The translations under genes and the position numbers were made by a program. DNA of 64,000 nucleotides from Candidatus Heimdallarchaeota archaeon B3_Heim (GTDB taxonomy: Archaea > Asgardarchaeota > Heimdallarchaeia > Hodarchaeales > Hodarchaeaceae): assembly GCA_003144275.1 (NCBI GenBank), contig NJBF01000005.1, forward strand, positions 1 to 64,000, read 5' to 3'. The notes beneath the pieces are model-generated. The model searched no databases. It was not told the DNA's origin and saw nothing but the letters and a program-made list of their open reading frames with translations. Of this stretch, positions 62,608 to 64,000 are shown in pieces; the stretch's first letter is position 1, and the number at the start of each line of letters is the position of its first letter.

Positions 62608-64000
62608 ATGTGGACACCAGAACTTAAAAAAATTAGTCAAATCCAATTTGGTATTTTATCACCTGATGAAATTCGAAAAATGGCTGTTACTAAGATCATT
62701 ACAGCTGATACCTACAATGAAGATGGTACCCCTATCGAGGGAGGACTAATTGATCGACGACTTGGTACAATAGAACCTGGTCAGAGATGTAAGACGTGTG
62801 GAAATCAAGTAGGTGATTGTCCAGGACATTTTGGTATGATTGAACTGGCTCGACCAGTTATCCATGTTGGCTATGCAAAATCTATAATATACAAACTCCT
62901 TCGATCCACTTGCCGTGCTTGCTCAAGAATAATTCTTGATTCAATTACTAATAAGAATTACCACAAACAAATGGATGAATTTGCGGAAAAAGAAGATCTC
63001 AAATCGGCCTCTGAATTAATAAAAGAGATAATTAAGGAGGCAAAAAAGAAAGCAGAGTGTCCACACTGCAGCCAACCTCAATACAAAATTAAGTACGAAA
63101 AACCAACGAGTTTTTTTGAGGAAACACCAGAGGGATCTGTAAGAATAACTCCTTCAGAAATTCAGAAACGATTCGAAGGTATCCCTACTTTGGATTTGAG
63201 ATTATTAGGAATAGATGCACATCATTCTAGACCGGAATGGATGATCATTTCAGTATTACCTGTTCCTCCGGTATCTGTACGTGCATCCATCACGTTAGAA
63301 TCCGGAGTTAGAAGCGAAGACGATTTAACACACAAATTAGTAGACATTATAAGAATAAACCAGCGATTAAGAGAAAATATTGAAGCTGGAGCCCCTCAAC
63401 TCATTGTAGAAGATTTATGGGAGTTACTCCAATACCATGTAACAACTTTTATGGATAATGAAGTTGCAGGTATTCCCCCAGCTCGTCATCGATCTGGAAG
63501 AGCACTTCGTACTTTAACTCAACGATTAAGAGGAAAGGAGGGCCGTTTTAGGGGAAATTTATCAGGAAAAAGAGTTGACTTTTCAGCACGTACTGTTATT
63601 TCACCTGATCCTAACATTTCTATTAACGAAGTAGGCGTTCCAGAGCAGATAGCTAAAATTTTAACTGTTCCCGAACGTGTAACGGAATGGAATATTGAGG
63701 AAATGAAGGAACTGGTTATGAATGGTCCAAACCCCGACATTGATGAGAAAAAGGGTGTTTCACAATCCGGATCTAATTATATAATTCGTCCAGATGGAAA
63801 ACGGATCGATCTAAGATTCGTCGGAGATTTAAATAAAACTGCAGAAATGATTGATCAAGGATTCATTGTCGAGCGCCATCTTCGTGATGGGGATATGGTT
63901 CTTTTCAACAGACAACCCTCCCTTCATCGTATGTCAATAATGGCTCATGAAGTACGAGTAATGCCTGGCAAGACCTTCCGTCTGCATTTGTGTGTTTGTA
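62608..64000 (+). CDS. rpoA1: RNA polymerase subunit A' (Rpo1N), cut by window end
   Basis: 464 codons visible from ATG 62608. The clamp zinc site [16 protein letters not shown] (about 58-73), a second Cys pair (CRAC), ECPHC, the lid/rudder region [20 protein letters not shown] and [15 protein letters not shown] are canonical. [16 protein letters not shown] ends just before the catalytic NADFDGD motif, which lies past the window. Largest subunit of archaeal RNA polymerase. Not preceded by rpoB here, so the usual rpoH-B-A'-A'' operon is split. Confidence 0.95.
   Translation, partial: MWTPELKKISQIQFGILSPDEIRKMAVTKIITADTYNEDGTPIEGGLIDRRLGTIEPGQRCKTCGNQVGDCPGHFGMIELARPVIHVGYAKSIIYKLLRSTCRACSRIILDSITNKNYHKQMDEFAEKEDLKSASELIKEIIKEAKKKAECPHCSQPQYKIKYEKPTSFFEETPEGSVRITPSEIQKRFEGIPTLDLRLLGIDAHHSRPEWMIISVLPVPPVSVRASITLESGVRSEDDLTHKLVDIIRINQRLRENIEAGAPQLIVEDLWELLQYHVTTFMDNEVAGIPPARHRSGRALRTLTQRLRGKEGRFRGNLSGKRVDFSARTVISPDPNISINEVGVPEQIAKILTVPERVTEWNIEEMKELVMNGPNPDIDEKKGVSQSGSNYIIRPDGKRIDLRFVGDLNKTAEMIDQGFIVERHLRDGDMVLFNRQPSLHRMSIMAHEVRVMPGKTFRLHLCVC

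Overview
The window is AT-rich archaeal DNA. It carries an archaeal 16S-23S rRNA pair, about thirty archaeal/eukaryotic-type ribosomal proteins and partners (eS4, eL32, eL19, eS1, eL18, P1), TFB, RNA polymerase subunits D and A', the KEOPS subunit Pcc1, the RNase P subunit Rnp1, a wybutosine enzyme, and TATA-box promoters. The combination of an Ost3/Ost6-like oligosaccharyltransferase protein, two tandem EF-1A-family GTPases, huge secreted propeller proteins and a 16S that mismatches classical archaeal primers is most like an Asgard archaeon (Promethearchaeota). That placement is inference; no tree could be run.

Layout. 1-3.7 kb: 23S (5' part) and 16S on the minus strand, with a long structured leader and a TATA promoter near 3.66 kb. 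4-11.4 kb: four secreted or membrane-anchored surface proteins, three of them beta-propellers, led by a small HTH/Cys regulator with an operator-like palindrome over its TATA box. 11.8-19.6 kb: mostly lineage-specific genes (membrane proteins, an adhesin-like lipoprotein, a TPR protein plus a truncated copy of its tail, and a HEPN-domain protein). 19.6-29.4 kb: a rearranged S10/spc ribosomal region on the minus strand (eL32-eL19-uL18-uS5-uL30-uL15-tRNA-Val, then uL22-uS3-uL29-rnp1-uS17-uL14-uL24-eS4-uL5-uS14-taw2) with uS19 flipped onto the plus strand; uS8, uL6 and SecY are absent. 30.5-36.5 kb: a triosephosphate isomerase-like pseudoenzyme, eS1, and the archaeal cluster uS15 / coiled-coil / DHH nuclease / Pcc1. 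36.6-43.3 kb: three intron-rich tRNAs, ribosomal P1, an XRE-type regulator, an Ost3/6-like protein, uS10 and uS7. 43.4-49.9 kb: two EF-1A-like GTPases, a divergent TFB, a DUF655 protein and RsmA/Dim1. 50.5-52.8 kb: rpoD-eL18-uL13-uS9 and tRNA-Ile. 52.9-62.3 kb: two divergent gene sets that look like an uncharacterised secretion or pilus machine (TadC/FlaJ-like platform, VirB11/TadA-like ATPase, a 1174-residue surface protein and small membrane proteins). 62.6 kb to the end: RNA polymerase A', cut by the window edge.

Two results stand out. First, all five tRNAs (Val, Trp, Ala, Ser, Ile) are interrupted, with about ten introns in total and most of them outside the canonical 37/38 site. The tRNA-Trp anticodon intron carries a box C/D guide whose two guide segments point, by the N+5 rule, at nucleotides 34 and 39 of its own tRNA. 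Second, the 52.9-62.3 kb secretion-like locus is the best candidate for an undescribed system.
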